From positions 2,652,001-2,716,000 of the forward strand of contig NZ_OY776217.1 of the NCBI RefSeq assembly GCF_963675455.1: a stretch of 64,000 nt of DNA. The letters run 5' to 3'. Below are positions 42,168 through 52,269 of this stretch, one piece after another. A program made the position numbers and the translations under genes. A model generated the notes under the pieces. The model saw only the letters and a program-made list of their open reading frames with translations, made no database searches and had not been told where the DNA came from. Source of the DNA: Emcibacter sp. (lineage in GTDB: Bacteria; Pseudomonadota; Alphaproteobacteria; Sphingomonadales; Emcibacteraceae). Position 1 is the first letter of the stretch, and every line of letters begins with the position of its first letter.

Positions 42168-43307
42168 TCACCGGTCTGTAGGCAAATGTACAACGCCTCC
42201 CGGCATCGGACGGTTCACGCCGGTCGTGCCGGGAAATGTTATGGGCAGGTTCTTCAGCCTGCGCACAGCCAGATAGGCAAAGGCTTCCGCCTCAATAAAA
42301 TCTCCGTGCCAGCCGATGGATTCCACCGGTGAAATCAAGGCAGATGTTCGGGATTCAAGCTGTTCCATCAACACCGGATTATGCCGTCCGCCGCCGCATA
42401 CAAAGCAGCTTTCAGGCGGTCGCGGAAACAGGTTCATAGTTGCCGCAATGGACTGAGCAGTAAAAGCCGTCAATGTCGCCGCCCCGTCTTCCAGTGACAA
42501 TTTTTCCAGCCCTGGTACTGTAAAACTGTTTCTGTCCAGTGACTTGGGCGGAGGCTGGCGGAAATATTCATGGTCCATCCAGGCTCCCAACAGGTCATCA
42601 TGAATCTTTCCCTGACGCGCATGACAGCCATCCTGATCGCAGTCCTCGCCCGTGTGATTTCTGATCCAGTCATTGAGTAACGCATTGCCCGGGCCGGCAT
42701 CACAGGAGTGAAGTTCGTCCTGACTACGATTGCCGGGAATCCAGGTCACATTTGACACACCGCCAATGTTGATGATTGCGAGATCAGCATCGCCGGGACG
42801 CGCCGAAATAAGAGCAAGATGATAGATTGGCACGAGCGGCGCCCCCTGTCCACCGGCCGCCACATCCATACTGCGGAAGTCACTGACAACAGGAACCTGC
42901 AGGCTGTCTGCCATCATCTGACCGTCGCCAATCTGCCAGGTCCAGCCCTCCGCCGGGCGATGAAGCAACGTCTGGCCATGAAAACCGACGACCTCGATTT
43001 CCTTTTTTTTCAGGCCGTTATTGCTCAACAGGTCTTTGACGGCGAGTATATGATGTTCCGTCAGGATTTCCGCGAGACGGTTTATTTTTGCATCGTCCTG
43101 GGCCGGCTTATTGTGTAGCCTCGCGGTTGCCAGTCCTTCGAGAAGGAGATTCTGTATTTCTCTATTATAGGGAATATGGACAGGGTGACCATATGGCTCT
43201 GCACCGATGCCATCCGTCAGCAGCAGTGAAGCGTCGACACCATCCAGAGAGGTCCCACTCATCAGGCCGACGGCAAGTATTTTTTTGTCGGAAAGCTGTT
43301 TTTCCAT
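42168..43307 (-). CDS. anmK: Anhydro-N-acetylmuramic acid kinase
   Basis: Phosphorylates and opens 1,6-anhydro-MurNAc, a product of lytic transglycosylases, feeding peptidoglycan recycling. The 379-residue protein has the ATPase-fold phosphate-1 motif GLMSGTSLDGVDASLL, VGFHGQTLLHRP, INIGGVSNVTWI and DAGPGNALLNDW (the catalytic Asp region). It is divergent from tyrS with 85-106 bases between them, an arrangement conserved in proteobacteria. It gives a recycling route for fragments made by the mltB and rlpA products in this window. Confidence 0.95.
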   Translation of the reverse strand: MEKQLSDKKILAVGLMSGTSLDGVDASLLLTDGIGAEPYGHPVHIPYNREIQNLLLEGLATARLHNKPAQDDAKINRLAEILTEHHILAVKDLLSNNGLKKKEIEVVGFHGQTLLHRPAEGWTWQIGDGQMMADSLQVPVVSDFRSMDVAAGGQGAPLVPIYHLALISARPGDADLAIINIGGVSNVTWIPGNRSQDELHSCDAGPGNALLNDWIRNHTGEDCDQDGCHARQGKIHDDLLGAWMDHEYFRQPPPKSLDRNSFTVPGLEKLSLEDGAATLTAFTAQSIAATMNLFPRPPESCFVCGGGRHNPVLMEQLESRTSALISPVESIGWHGDFIEAEAFAYLAVRRLKNLPITFPGTTGVNRPMPGGVVHLPTDR

Positions 43308-43413
43308 GAAGTTTCCGTTTAATTATTACCTGAACCTATGCTACATGATGCGCCTGAAATGTTACAGAAAATAAATCCGCAACTTTTTTCAAATGCAACC
43401 AAAGAATAATATT

Positions 43414-44685
43414 ATGACCGACACAGCCGACAGTTTTCTGCCAAAATCCTCGTTTCTTTCAACCATGAAGGACCGGGGATATATCCATCAGTGCACCGAC
43501 CCTGGAGGTCTGGATTCCGCATTGCAGGAGAAAATTGTACCGGCATATATCGGTTTTGACTGCACGGCCACCAGCCTGCATGTGGGTTCCCTGGTTCAGA
43601 TCATGATGCTGCGTCACCTGCAGAAATCCGGGCATAAACCCATCGTGCTTCTTGGCGGCGGCACCACGCGGATTGGTGACCCCACGGGCCGGGATGAATC
43701 CCGGGCCATGCTGACTGACGAGCAGATCCAGGCCAATATGGACGGCATCCGCAAGGTGTTCGAAAAATACATTTCCTTTGGCGACGGTGAGACAGATGCC
43801 ATCCTGGTCAACAACGCCGACTGGCTTGATGAACTGAAATACATTGAGTTCCTGCGGGATATGGGCGTCCATTTCACCATCAACCGCATGTTGACCTTTG
43901 ACAGTGTCAAGCTGCGCCTGGAACGTGAGCAGCCGATGACCTTCCTGGAGTTCAACTACATGATCCTTCAGGCCTATGACTTTCTGGAACTGAACCGCAA
44001 CTACGGCTGTTGTTTTCAGATGGGCGGCTCTGACCAGTGGGGTAACATCATTAACGGCGTGGAACTGAACCGCAGGGTCGACCAGAAGGAAACCTTTGGC
44101 CTTACGACCCCTCTTGTGACCTTGGCCAACGGCCAGAAAATGGGTAAAACCATGGGCGGCGCCATATGGCTTAACGATGATATGCTGTCCCCTTATGATT
44201 TCTGGCAGTTCTGGCGTAACACCGATGATGCGGATGTTGGCCGGTTTCTCCGCCTGTTTACAGAACTTCCCATGACTGAAATAGAGAAACTGGAATCCCT
44301 GGAAGGCGCTGAAATCAACGAGGCCAAAAAAGTTCTGGCCAATGAGGCAACAAAAATGTGCCACGGCGAGGATGCTGCCCATGCTGCCGAGGAAACAGCG
44401 CGCAAGGCCTTTGAGGAAAAATCCCTTGCTGCTGACCTGCCAAAGATTTCTGTGCCCAAAGCAGAACTTGAAGCAGGTGTCGCCTTCAGTGATCTTTTTA
44501 CCCGGGCGGGCCTTGCAACCTCAAAAGGGGAAGCAAGACGCCTGGTCAAAGGTGGCGGCGCCCGTCTCAATGATGAAAAAATTGATGACAGCGAGTTGAT
44601 GGTTACCACAGCCATGCTGAATGAAGAAGGCACGATCAAGCTGTCTGCCGGTAGAAAACGGCATATTCTGGTTGAACCGGCCTAG
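43414..44685 (+). CDS. tyrS: Tyrosine--tRNA ligase
   Basis: Class I synthetase charging tRNA-Tyr. The HIGH motif is HVGSL in TATSLHVGSLVQIMMLRHL; the KMSKS motif is KMGKT (NGQKMGKTMGGAIWL), the form used in the E. coli-type TyrRS. GGSDQWGNIINGVEL is the tyrosine/tRNA recognition block. A C-terminal S4 RNA-binding domain begins at AFSDLFTRAGLATSKGEARRLVKGGG. ATG at 43414 gives 423 residues; an in-frame ATG 21 bases upstream lacks a better SD. Its TAG overlaps the opposing gene's TAG within one CTAG. Confidence 0.96.
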   Translation: MTDTADSFLPKSSFLSTMKDRGYIHQCTDPGGLDSALQEKIVPAYIGFDCTATSLHVGSLVQIMMLRHLQKSGHKPIVLLGGGTTRIGDPTGRDESRAMLTDEQIQANMDGIRKVFEKYISFGDGETDAILVNNADWLDELKYIEFLRDMGVHFTINRMLTFDSVKLRLEREQPMTFLEFNYMILQAYDFLELNRNYGCCFQMGGSDQWGNIINGVELNRRVDQKETFGLTTPLVTLANGQKMGKTMGGAIWLNDDMLSPYDFWQFWRNTDDADVGRFLRLFTELPMTEIEKLESLEGAEINEAKKVLANEATKMCHGEDAAHAAEETARKAFEEKSLAADLPKISVPKAELEAGVAFSDLFTRAGLATSKGEARRLVKGGGARLNDEKIDDSELMVTTAMLNEEGTIKLSAGRKRHILVEPA

Positions 44686-47600
44686 TCCTGCGGTCCTGGC
44701 GGAGGAGTATCCGGCGAAATTCCCTGCAGCTCCTCGGCTTCTTCCCGCAGGGTCTTTTTATCGGAACCTCCGAGTACGCTGAAAATATTCCTGAGTATCC
44801 CTGGGGCCAGAGCAGCCAGCGGGTTCACCCGTATGTCGGTTTCCTGCATGGTGCCTGTCATTTCAAAAGTGGCCGCAAAAATGCCCTGCCCCTTGCCGCC
44901 GGTCAGGATTGCGCCAATAATGGGAATGTTGCTGAACAGGGAGTTCAGTCCGTAGGCGGGCACAATGGTTCCCTCGATATTGACCTCATTGTAGGATTGA
45001 TCGACCTTGCCGGACATGGTCACGCCCAGTGCATTACCCCGGGCTGTCCCCTTTTTGATATCCAGAATGCCGTTATATTGATGAAAGTCCATCTGGAACT
45101 TGTCAAATTGCAATCCGCCTTTTTTAAGTTCTTCCCGGGCTTTGGAAAAGTCTTTTTCCTCCAGAAGCTTGGAAACTCCCGGTGAATCGCTTATCAGGAA
45201 ATCTTCAGCGGTCATGCGTCCCTCGATGGACAAGCCGCCATCCCGTCGGCCATAATCCGCGGCGATCTCCATCGTTCCATTAACACCAACATTAAAGACA
45301 CCCGTTCCACGCAGGGTCTCCCCGGCATTACTGCTTTTAACTTTCAACAGACGGTCTTTTTCCCCCTGGCCGAGGTTAACAGTAAATTCTTTGCCATCCT
45401 CGAAGAAAGCCTTGAGGTCAAGGCTTCTGAAATCGCCTCCGGTATAAGCGCCTTGCAGGGTCGTATCCCACAGGGTGACCCCGTTTTCGGCTTTTACTTT
45501 CTGCAGGCTGGCGCTTACATCGAAATCCGGCATTGTGCTGTCTTCGTCACCAGACCCGGCGTTTTTTAAAATCTTCAAAATAGGCCTGGCATCAAACTCC
45601 CGGGCTCTGATTGACGTATTGTAATTTTGTTTTTCCGCATTCCAGACCATTTCCATGTCAAAGTCCATATCAGGCATTCTCAGCCTGGATATGGCGAGAC
45701 GAGCCGTGCGGTCCTCAACGATCAGAACCTCTGAAGAGGCCTGAAAATCAGAACTGACAATATTTATGTCACGAACCTCGATAATGTTTCCGTTTTTGAA
45801 GTCCAGTTTGAAGTCAGCCCCGGCGGATATATTTTCTTCCTTGATCCAGCCAATTGGATCAAACGTGATACGCGTTGAAAGCAGATCGACATGCCCGGTG
45901 CCGGTTTTCATACTCGCGCCCCTGCCCCTGAGTTCAAGGTCGAGAACTGCGGGACCTTCCACATAGGGACGGAAAGGAAGATTAAAGGCATCCCAGTCTG
46001 CCCCGGCCATGGGACCTTTTATGTGATAACTAGTCGGAAGTTCATTCCCGGTTGTTTCGAACGCTTCGTTCCAGACCGCTGCAAATTTGACACCATTGAG
46101 CAGAATATCACCCTCAGCCCTTAGGGAATTGCCATTCACAGACAGGTTTATATTCCCATCCATAATGGACAATTTGTCAGATATATGGGGAATCTTCAGG
46201 TTATCAATTTGAGCGTCCACCTGAAACTCGACCTGCTTGAGTGAAAGTTTCTTAAGCAAGGGGAACTCGAGGGAAAGTATTGCAGTCCCTTTACCCGTTA
46301 CACTGCCGGGTTCAATCCCGTATTTCGACGGATAACCGAGTGGCTTGTGATCAATAACCGCAAGAATATCTTCTACGGATCCTGACAGGGGAAGTTTAAA
46401 GCTGGCCAATGCCCCGCCCTTTTTGTCAATATCCCTGAACAGCAGTTCGCCGTTGCTAACAGTTACATTATCGATATCCCCCTGGTCAGCCGTCAGGGTG
46501 AATGTTTTCAAATTCAGGTATCCTGAACCGGATACATTTTTGAGTAACGGCATGGGATGAAGATAGTCGGCAGCGACATCCCTGATATCAAAACGAAACT
46601 CAAAGGCCGTTTCCGGGAGCTGCTCCGCCTTCCACATTTCAGGATCAATCTTCACATCAATGGTTCCGTTTCTCACGGATCCGGCGCTGATATTTTTGCT
46701 GATCCATTTTCTGGCCCCGCGGGCTTTTTCCGGCGGCCAGTAGGTCACGAGATTGGAAAACAGGAGCTCCCCGATGCGGGCATTAAGTGTCACGCCAGGT
46801 TCCCGCAGGCTTCCATAGAGCAGGCCATCTCCGTTAATTTCAGCTTTGTCTATCCTGAGCAGAAACTGATCCAGAAATATGATCTGTTGATCACCGCTGT
46901 AATGACCGCTCAGATATATATTGTCCAAAGCAACCGGTGCCGGATAGAGTTCCATTGCATTCAGGGTACCTGCCCCGGCCTCGACCTCGAAGATGACACT
47001 GTCCAGAGCAAGTTCGGTTCCAACTGCAATATCAATGATACCATTGAGCGGAACATTCAGGGATTTTAGCTGTTCCAGCTCTTTGACGTCGCCGGCAAAA
47101 GTGCCCGGTGACAGGTTTGAAAACCTAAGCTGAAGAATAGCATCCTTGCGTCTGTTGTTGTGGGCAATGGAAAGATGCAGGGGGGCAATGTTGATTTCGG
47201 AAAAAAGGATATCTCCCTCTAGCAATGCCAGCAGGCCTTCATCTGTTCTTTTCATATTCAGCACGGCGCCGGGTATAATCCAGTGACTGCCCGACGCTTC
47301 ATCGATGAAAGTGAAGGAGCTGTCCCGGAAAGTCAGTTCCTTGAGATAGCCCGCAGCGTTCATCGGCGCGGGTTCAGACAAGAGCTGCCGGGTCATGCGC
47401 GGAATGATTTTCTGACTTGTCTGGAAATCGTCAAGGAGCCTTTGCAGCTTTACCTGGAAGGGTTCTTCACCGCCACTTTCCCAGAAATCTCCAGGCAGAG
47501 GGAATTCAAAGTGCAACTTTGAGAAATCGGCACGAACCGGCGCCAGCATCCCTCGCAGCATTCCCAGAGCACTGAACTCCACATAAGCTTCCGGAATATT

Positions 47601-47933
47601 GACCGACAACTCGTTTATTCTGTCCGTGAGCGAGATATTGACAAAACGAACCTCAATTCCGCTGCTGGTCTGAAAATCTCCGGTCGCAGGGTGCCAGGTC
47701 AGAACCACATCATCAAAATCTATCTTGAGGTCGGTAAAGTTTCTGGCCAGTGTGGACTTCAGATAGGGCGCAGCCCAGTTCAGCGCGACCGGCCCCATAC
47801 TCAGCCGCCATATAAAAACAAGCGCAGACAAAGCCATCAGCGCCAGAAATATGGATAATATCTTTAATGTTCCCGTAGGTCGTCTCAAAACCAGTTTTCT
47901 CTTTTTTGCTGTTTTCTTTACAGCTAATATCAC
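44682..47933 (-). CDS. Large AsmA-like / YhdP-type periplasm-spanning protein
   Basis: A 1083-residue protein with one N-terminal membrane anchor (LKILSIFLALMALSALVFIW) after a very basic start (KKTAKKRKLVLRRP), and a long periplasmic beta-rich region. It matches the DUF3971 plus AsmA-like C-terminal layout of YhdP/TamB-type bridge proteins, thought to carry phospholipids from inner to outer membrane. The C-terminal part (DKFQMDFHQYNGILDIKKGTARGNALGVTMSGKVD ... VPAYGLNSLFSNIPIIGAILTGGKGQGIFAATFEMTG) is the AsmA_2 signature. It is divergent from glnE with 49 bases between, and convergent with tyrS. Confidence 0.88.
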   Translation of the reverse strand: MILAVKKTAKKRKLVLRRPTGTLKILSIFLALMALSALVFIWRLSMGPVALNWAAPYLKSTLARNFTDLKIDFDDVVLTWHPATGDFQTSSGIEVRFVNISLTDRINELSVNIPEAYVEFSALGMLRGMLAPVRADFSKLHFEFPLPGDFWESGGEEPFQVKLQRLLDDFQTSQKIIPRMTRQLLSEPAPMNAAGYLKELTFRDSSFTFIDEASGSHWIIPGAVLNMKRTDEGLLALLEGDILFSEINIAPLHLSIAHNNRRKDAILQLRFSNLSPGTFAGDVKELEQLKSLNVPLNGIIDIAVGTELALDSVIFEVEAGAGTLNAMELYPAPVALDNIYLSGHYSGDQQIIFLDQFLLRIDKAEINGDGLLYGSLREPGVTLNARIGELLFSNLVTYWPPEKARGARKWISKNISAGSVRNGTIDVKIDPEMWKAEQLPETAFEFRFDIRDVAADYLHPMPLLKNVSGSGYLNLKTFTLTADQGDIDNVTVSNGELLFRDIDKKGGALASFKLPLSGSVEDILAVIDHKPLGYPSKYGIEPGSVTGKGTAILSLEFPLLKKLSLKQVEFQVDAQIDNLKIPHISDKLSIMDGNINLSVNGNSLRAEGDILLNGVKFAAVWNEAFETTGNELPTSYHIKGPMAGADWDAFNLPFRPYVEGPAVLDLELRGRGASMKTGTGHVDLLSTRITFDPIGWIKEENISAGADFKLDFKNGNIIEVRDINIVSSDFQASSEVLIVEDRTARLAISRLRMPDMDFDMEMVWNAEKQNYNTSIRAREFDARPILKILKNAGSGDEDSTMPDFDVSASLQKVKAENGVTLWDTTLQGAYTGGDFRSLDLKAFFEDGKEFTVNLGQGEKDRLLKVKSSNAGETLRGTGVFNVGVNGTMEIAADYGRRDGGLSIEGRMTAEDFLISDSPGVSKLLEEKDFSKAREELKKGGLQFDKFQMDFHQYNGILDIKKGTARGNALGVTMSGKVDQSYNEVNIEGTIVPAYGLNSLFSNIPIIGAILTGGKGQGIFAATFEMTGTMQETDIRVNPLAALAPGILRNIFSVLGGSDKKTLREEAEELQGISPDTPPPGPQD

Positions 47934-47982
47934 TTGGGTGCTAGTTTAAAGGATAAAAGCAAATAAAGTAAGGCAAGCTTCT

Positions 47983-50900
47983 GTGACTGATCAATTTTCA
48001 TCCCGTTTTCCCTTACCCGTTAATCCCGAGTCTGCCGAAAGCAGACTTAAGGATTTTATCCAGTCCTGCATTGACCGGGGATTAACGGAAGTGGAAAAAG
48101 TCCTGGCAAAAAAACAAAATAGCGACCTGTTAAGATCCATATTGGTCGACAGCCCCTATTTGTCCACTCTGATCTCGAAAAACCAGAGTTTTTTCGTCAA
48201 GCTTATGGAGGGGTCGCCGGATGACTGTCTGGAAGACATCAACCGGGAACTGGCCGATTTGTTGCCGGAAAAGATTGAGACCGAGAAGCTCAAAGGCCAC
48301 CTGCGAACGGCAAAAGCAAGGGTGGCACTGCTCACCGCCTGGGGCGATCTTTCCGGGCAGTGGCCGCTTCCCAGAATAACCGGCACACTGAGCCATTTTG
48401 CCGAAACCTGCCTGAAACTTTCGGTCGATCATCTGATCGCCAAGGCTGTCGCAGCAGGGGATCTTGAACTCACCGGCGGTGCGGATACCCCCTCTGGGAA
48501 TAGCGGATATACTGTCCTGGGCATGGGCAAACTTGGCGGGCGGGAACTGAATTATTCCAGCGACATTGACCTGATTGTGCTGTTTGATCAGGATATTGTC
48601 CGCTACACGGGGCGCAAATCGGCCAAAGACCTGTTTGTCCGCATCACCCGAAGCCTGGTTAATATCATGCAGGACAGAACGGCGGAGGGATATGTTTTCC
48701 GGACAGACCTGAGACTGCGCCCGGACCCGGGCGCCATGCCGGTGGCCATGTCCATGGCAGCTGCCGAAACCTATTACCAGAGTGTTGGCCTGAACTGGGA
48801 ACGGGCCGCCATGATCAAGGCCCGCCCGGTTGCCGGCGACTTGCTGGCCGGCCAGGAGTTTCTGGATCGGATAAGGGGATTTGTCTGGCGCAAACATCTG
48901 GACTATGCAGCACTGGAAGACATTTATGCCATCAAGAAACTGATTCACAAGCATCACAAGCATGGTGATATCGCCCTGGCGGGGCAGGACATCAAGCTTG
49001 GCCCGGGCGGCATCCGGGAAATCGAGTTCTTCGCCCAGATCCACCAGCTGATTTCCGGCGGCCGGGAACCGGCGCTGCGGGTTGCGCCTACCTGTACCGC
49101 CCTTGATGTGCTGGTTGAGGAAGGTCATCTGGAACAGGAAGATAACCAGATACTGCAGACCGCCTATGTCTATTTCAGAACCCTGGAACACCGCCTGCAG
49201 ATGATCAATGACGATCAGACACATTCCATTCCCGAACGTCCGGAAGACATATACCGGATTGCGCGTTTCATGGGGTTTGAAAATGTTGACGAATTCGACA
49301 AGGCCACGCTCTTCCATCTGGAGAAAGTTCATGGCCTTTTTGATGATCTGCTGAAAGACAGCCGCCAGACACCTGACAGTACGGCTGAACAGGAGCTTCA
49401 GTTTCCGGCCGGAGACTACCATCCCGAAACAATGGAGGTTATCCGTCAGAACGGATTTACAGACCCACAGGGCGCTTATGATATAATCCAGAACTGGTTG
49501 CTTGGCCGCTACCGGGCCTGCAGGACAGAGCGGGCCCGTAATATCCTGCGCGGCCTGATTGTTCATATTCTGGAGGCCTTTTCCCACAGCGATAATCCCG
49601 ATGGCGCTCTCAGGCGGTTTGACGATTTCCTGTCAAAGCTGCCCTCCGGCGTGCAGCTTTTCGCCTTCATTAACGCCCATCCGTGGCTGCTGGAACTACT
49701 GACCGAAATTATGGTCAGTGCCCCTTCCCTGTCCGAGCAACTGGCACGACGCCCCTTATTGCTGGATGCGGTCCTGACACCGGATTTCTTTACCTCCTTT
49801 CCGGAGCGGGAAGAACTGGAAGAAAGTCTGTCCGTGCTTCTGGAAACGGCCCGGGATTTCCAGGATGTTCTCGATATAATGCGGAAATGGGCTAACGAGC
49901 AAAAATTCCAGATTGGTGTCCAGATCCTGCGGAATGTTATTGACGCCAGAACTTCCGGCAAGTTACTGACCACACTGGCGGAGGTGGTGGTCAGCCGAAT
50001 GTTGCGGGAAGTCATGAAAGAGTTCGCCATAAAACACGGCAACATCTCCGGCGGAACCTTTTGTATCCTGGCCATGGGCAAGCTCGGCGGTTATGAACTG
50101 ACAACAACCTCTGACCTCGATTTGGTTTTTATATATGACGCCGGGGAAACCTCGGGTTTCTCTGACGGACAGAAATCACTGAGTGTGAACCATTATTTTG
50201 CCCGTCTGGGTCAGAATGTCATCAATGCCCTGACCGCCCTGACTGGTGAAGGCAAATTGTATGAAGTTGACATGCGGTTGCGGCCCTCCGGAAATGCGGG
50301 GCCTATCGCGGTGAACCTTTCCACCTTCAATGAATATCAGGAAGGAAAGGCCTGGACCTGGGAGCATATGGCTCTGACCCGGGCTCGGCCGATCGCCGGA
50401 GACGATGTTCTGTCGGAGAAAGTCAGAACCGCGATATATACTATCCTGACCCATAAAAACAGGGATCAGGAAAATCTCCTGTTTGAAGTCAGCAAGATGC
50501 GCAACAGGATGCGTCAGGAATTTAAAACAGACAATCTCTGGGCAGTAAAGCACATGCGTGGCGGTTTGGTCGATATTGAATTCATCTGCCAGTATCTCCT
50601 GCTTGCCCATGCTTCGACAAAACCGGGCATCCTGAGCACAAATACCCTGGAGTTTCTTGAAAAAGTAGCCGGTGAGAAAGTCATCACCCGGGAAGTTGCA
50701 GATATTTTATCGTCGGCGACACTGCTCATGCAAAAAGTACAGCTTATTCTCAGACTTTGCGTGGGGAGCGCCTCCAAAAGTGAAAACAAGCCCCCCGCCC
50801 TGGTGAAGATCCTGCTTCAGAGAACCGGCACTGGGTCACTTGAAGAACTGGAAGAAAAAATCCGTCACGCCCAGGCCGGCGTATATGGAATTTACGAGGA

Positions 50901-50985
50901 AATTATTGAAAAACCGGCATCATCCATGTTACCCCCTGCTCCGGTTACACCACTTGGAAACCCAGTGGACCAGGCGACAGACTAA
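47983..50985 (+). CDS. glnE: Bifunctional glutamine synthetase adenylyltransferase/deadenylase
   Basis: Controls glutamine synthetase by adding or removing AMP in response to PII. The 1000-residue protein has two nucleotidyltransferase domains, each marked by GMGKLGGRELNYSSDIDLIVLFD (from residue 180) and AMGKLGGYELTTTSDLDLVFIYD (from residue 697). The first (deadenylylase) is followed by GPGGIREIEFFAQ, the second (adenylylase) by HMRGGLVDIEFICQ, the family's helical linker motifs. GTG at 47983 with AAGTAAGG upstream. bcp follows after 11 bases. Confidence 0.97.
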   Translation: MTDQFSSRFPLPVNPESAESRLKDFIQSCIDRGLTEVEKVLAKKQNSDLLRSILVDSPYLSTLISKNQSFFVKLMEGSPDDCLEDINRELADLLPEKIETEKLKGHLRTAKARVALLTAWGDLSGQWPLPRITGTLSHFAETCLKLSVDHLIAKAVAAGDLELTGGADTPSGNSGYTVLGMGKLGGRELNYSSDIDLIVLFDQDIVRYTGRKSAKDLFVRITRSLVNIMQDRTAEGYVFRTDLRLRPDPGAMPVAMSMAAAETYYQSVGLNWERAAMIKARPVAGDLLAGQEFLDRIRGFVWRKHLDYAALEDIYAIKKLIHKHHKHGDIALAGQDIKLGPGGIREIEFFAQIHQLISGGREPALRVAPTCTALDVLVEEGHLEQEDNQILQTAYVYFRTLEHRLQMINDDQTHSIPERPEDIYRIARFMGFENVDEFDKATLFHLEKVHGLFDDLLKDSRQTPDSTAEQELQFPAGDYHPETMEVIRQNGFTDPQGAYDIIQNWLLGRYRACRTERARNILRGLIVHILEAFSHSDNPDGALRRFDDFLSKLPSGVQLFAFINAHPWLLELLTEIMVSAPSLSEQLARRPLLLDAVLTPDFFTSFPEREELEESLSVLLETARDFQDVLDIMRKWANEQKFQIGVQILRNVIDARTSGKLLTTLAEVVVSRMLREVMKEFAIKHGNISGGTFCILAMGKLGGYELTTTSDLDLVFIYDAGETSGFSDGQKSLSVNHYFARLGQNVINALTALTGEGKLYEVDMRLRPSGNAGPIAVNLSTFNEYQEGKAWTWEHMALTRARPIAGDDVLSEKVRTAIYTILTHKNRDQENLLFEVSKMRNRMRQEFKTDNLWAVKHMRGGLVDIEFICQYLLLAHASTKPGILSTNTLEFLEKVAGEKVITREVADILSSATLLMQKVQLILRLCVGSASKSENKPPALVKILLQRTGTGSLEELEEKIRHAQAGVYGIYEEIIEKPASSMLPPAPVTPLGNPVDQATD

Positions 50986-50996
50986 AGGAAGAAAAA

Positions 50997-51458
50997 ATGC
51001 TCGAAACAGGACAAAAAGCACCGGAATTTAAATTGCCCGATGAAACAGGCAACGAGGTCTCCCTGTCAGACTTCAAGGGAAAAAATGTGGTGCTGTATTT
51101 CTACCCCAAGGACAGCACACCGGGCTGCACCAATGAGGCCAGGGACTTCAGCGGCCTGATCGGCAAATTCGATGCCTGCAACACTGTTGTGCTCGGCGCC
51201 TCCAAAGACAGCGTCAAACGGCATCAGAATTTCATCGCCAAACAGGATCTCAAGGTAAAACTTATTTCCGATGAGGACGGCACCCTGTGCGAAGCCTACA
51301 CAGTCTGGGTCCTGAAGAAGCTCTATGGTCGTGAATATATGGGCATAGAGCGGGCCACTTTCCTGATTGACGATGAAGGCGTCATCCGCAACATCTGGCG
51401 CAAGGTCAAAGTCAAGGGCCATGCCGAGGAAGTCCTGGCCGCCGCTCAGGCTCTCTGA
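50997..51458 (+). CDS. bcp: Thioredoxin-dependent thiol peroxidase (Bcp/PrxQ)
   Basis: Atypical peroxiredoxin reducing peroxides in the cytoplasm, 153 residues. The peroxidatic C44 sits in PKDSTPGCTNEARDFSGL. The second Cys found 5 residues later in E. coli Bcp is replaced here (NEARDF), so this enzyme is either 1-Cys or uses a distant resolving Cys (C61 in FDACNT or C101-region LCEAY). ATG has AGGAAGAAAA upstream. It lies between glnE and the DUF455 gene, a conserved alphaproteobacterial trio. Confidence 0.93.
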   Translation: MLETGQKAPEFKLPDETGNEVSLSDFKGKNVVLYFYPKDSTPGCTNEARDFSGLIGKFDACNTVVLGASKDSVKRHQNFIAKQDLKVKLISDEDGTLCEAYTVWVLKKLYGREYMGIERATFLIDDEGVIRNIWRKVKVKGHAEEVLAAAQAL

Positions 51459-51465
51459 TCAGCTT

Positions 51466-52269
51466 ATGAGTAAACCGGCATCCATTTGCCAGGCTGCCCT
51501 CCGTGTGCTGGAAACGGCAGACGCCCGGCACAAGGCGACTGCAGCCCGCGAACTGGCTCATGACTGGCGGCAGGGAAAATTCGCTGGGAAAACAAAGGCA
51601 TTGCCGGTGGACCGACCCGCCCGTCCGGAAAAACCGGAACTTTTATTGCCCAGGGATATGCCCAAACGCGGCAAGGGCGGCAATCTGGAAAATCGCATCG
51701 CCCTGATGCATGCCATTGCCCATATTGAGCTGAATGCCATTGATCTGGCCTGGGACATGGTCGCCCGGTTCGGCCACGACATGCCGGACGATTTTATCGA
51801 TGACTGGGTTGGCGTCGGCGATGATGAAGCCCGGCATTTCATCATGATCGAAGAACGTCTTACAGAACTTGGCGCCGGTTACGGGGCTCTGCCGGCTCAT
51901 GACGGATTATGGCAGGCCGCCTTTGATACACGGAATGACCTTGCAGCCCGGCTGGCCATTGTCCCGATGGTACTGGAAGCTCGTGGTCTGGATGTAACAC
52001 CCGGCATGATCAAACGCCTGGAAAATTTCGGCGATACAAAAAGTGCCGAAGCCCTGCAAGTGATATATGACGAGGAAATTGACCATGTGCGCAAAGGACA
52101 GAAATGGTTTTCCTGGTTATGTGAAAAATCAGGCTGGGACGGGCAGGAAAAATACCAGGACCTTGTGCGCCAGCATTTCAGCGGCAAACTGAAACCGCCC
52201 TTCAATGTTTCGGCCCGAGCAGCGGCGGGATTGGACGAGGCTTATTATTTACCTCTTTCAGATACATAA
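51466..52269 (+). CDS. DUF455 family ferritin-like protein
   Basis: A 267-residue helical protein of the DUF455 family, unknown function. Putative diiron ligands are seen as AHIELNAIDLAWDM (E plus following helix), GDDEARHF (E..H) and YDEEIDHVRKGQKWF (E..H), the pattern of ferritin-like/MiaE-related enzymes. ATG at 51466 is 7 bases after the bcp stop. An open frame extends upstream inside bcp but lacks family similarity. Pairing with a peroxidase suggests an oxygen- or peroxide-related role; that is inference. Confidence 0.85.
   Translation: MSKPASICQAALRVLETADARHKATAARELAHDWRQGKFAGKTKALPVDRPARPEKPELLLPRDMPKRGKGGNLENRIALMHAIAHIELNAIDLAWDMVARFGHDMPDDFIDDWVGVGDDEARHFIMIEERLTELGAGYGALPAHDGLWQAAFDTRNDLAARLAIVPMVLEARGLDVTPGMIKRLENFGDTKSAEALQVIYDEEIDHVRKGQKWFSWLCEKSGWDGQEKYQDLVRQHFSGKLKPPFNVSARAAAGLDEAYYLPLSDT

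Noticed and set aside
48130..49587. Long (485-codon) open frame antisense to glnE
   Set aside because: It mirrors the codon structure of glnE, which has two full nucleotidyltransferase domains, and has no SD or family resemblance.
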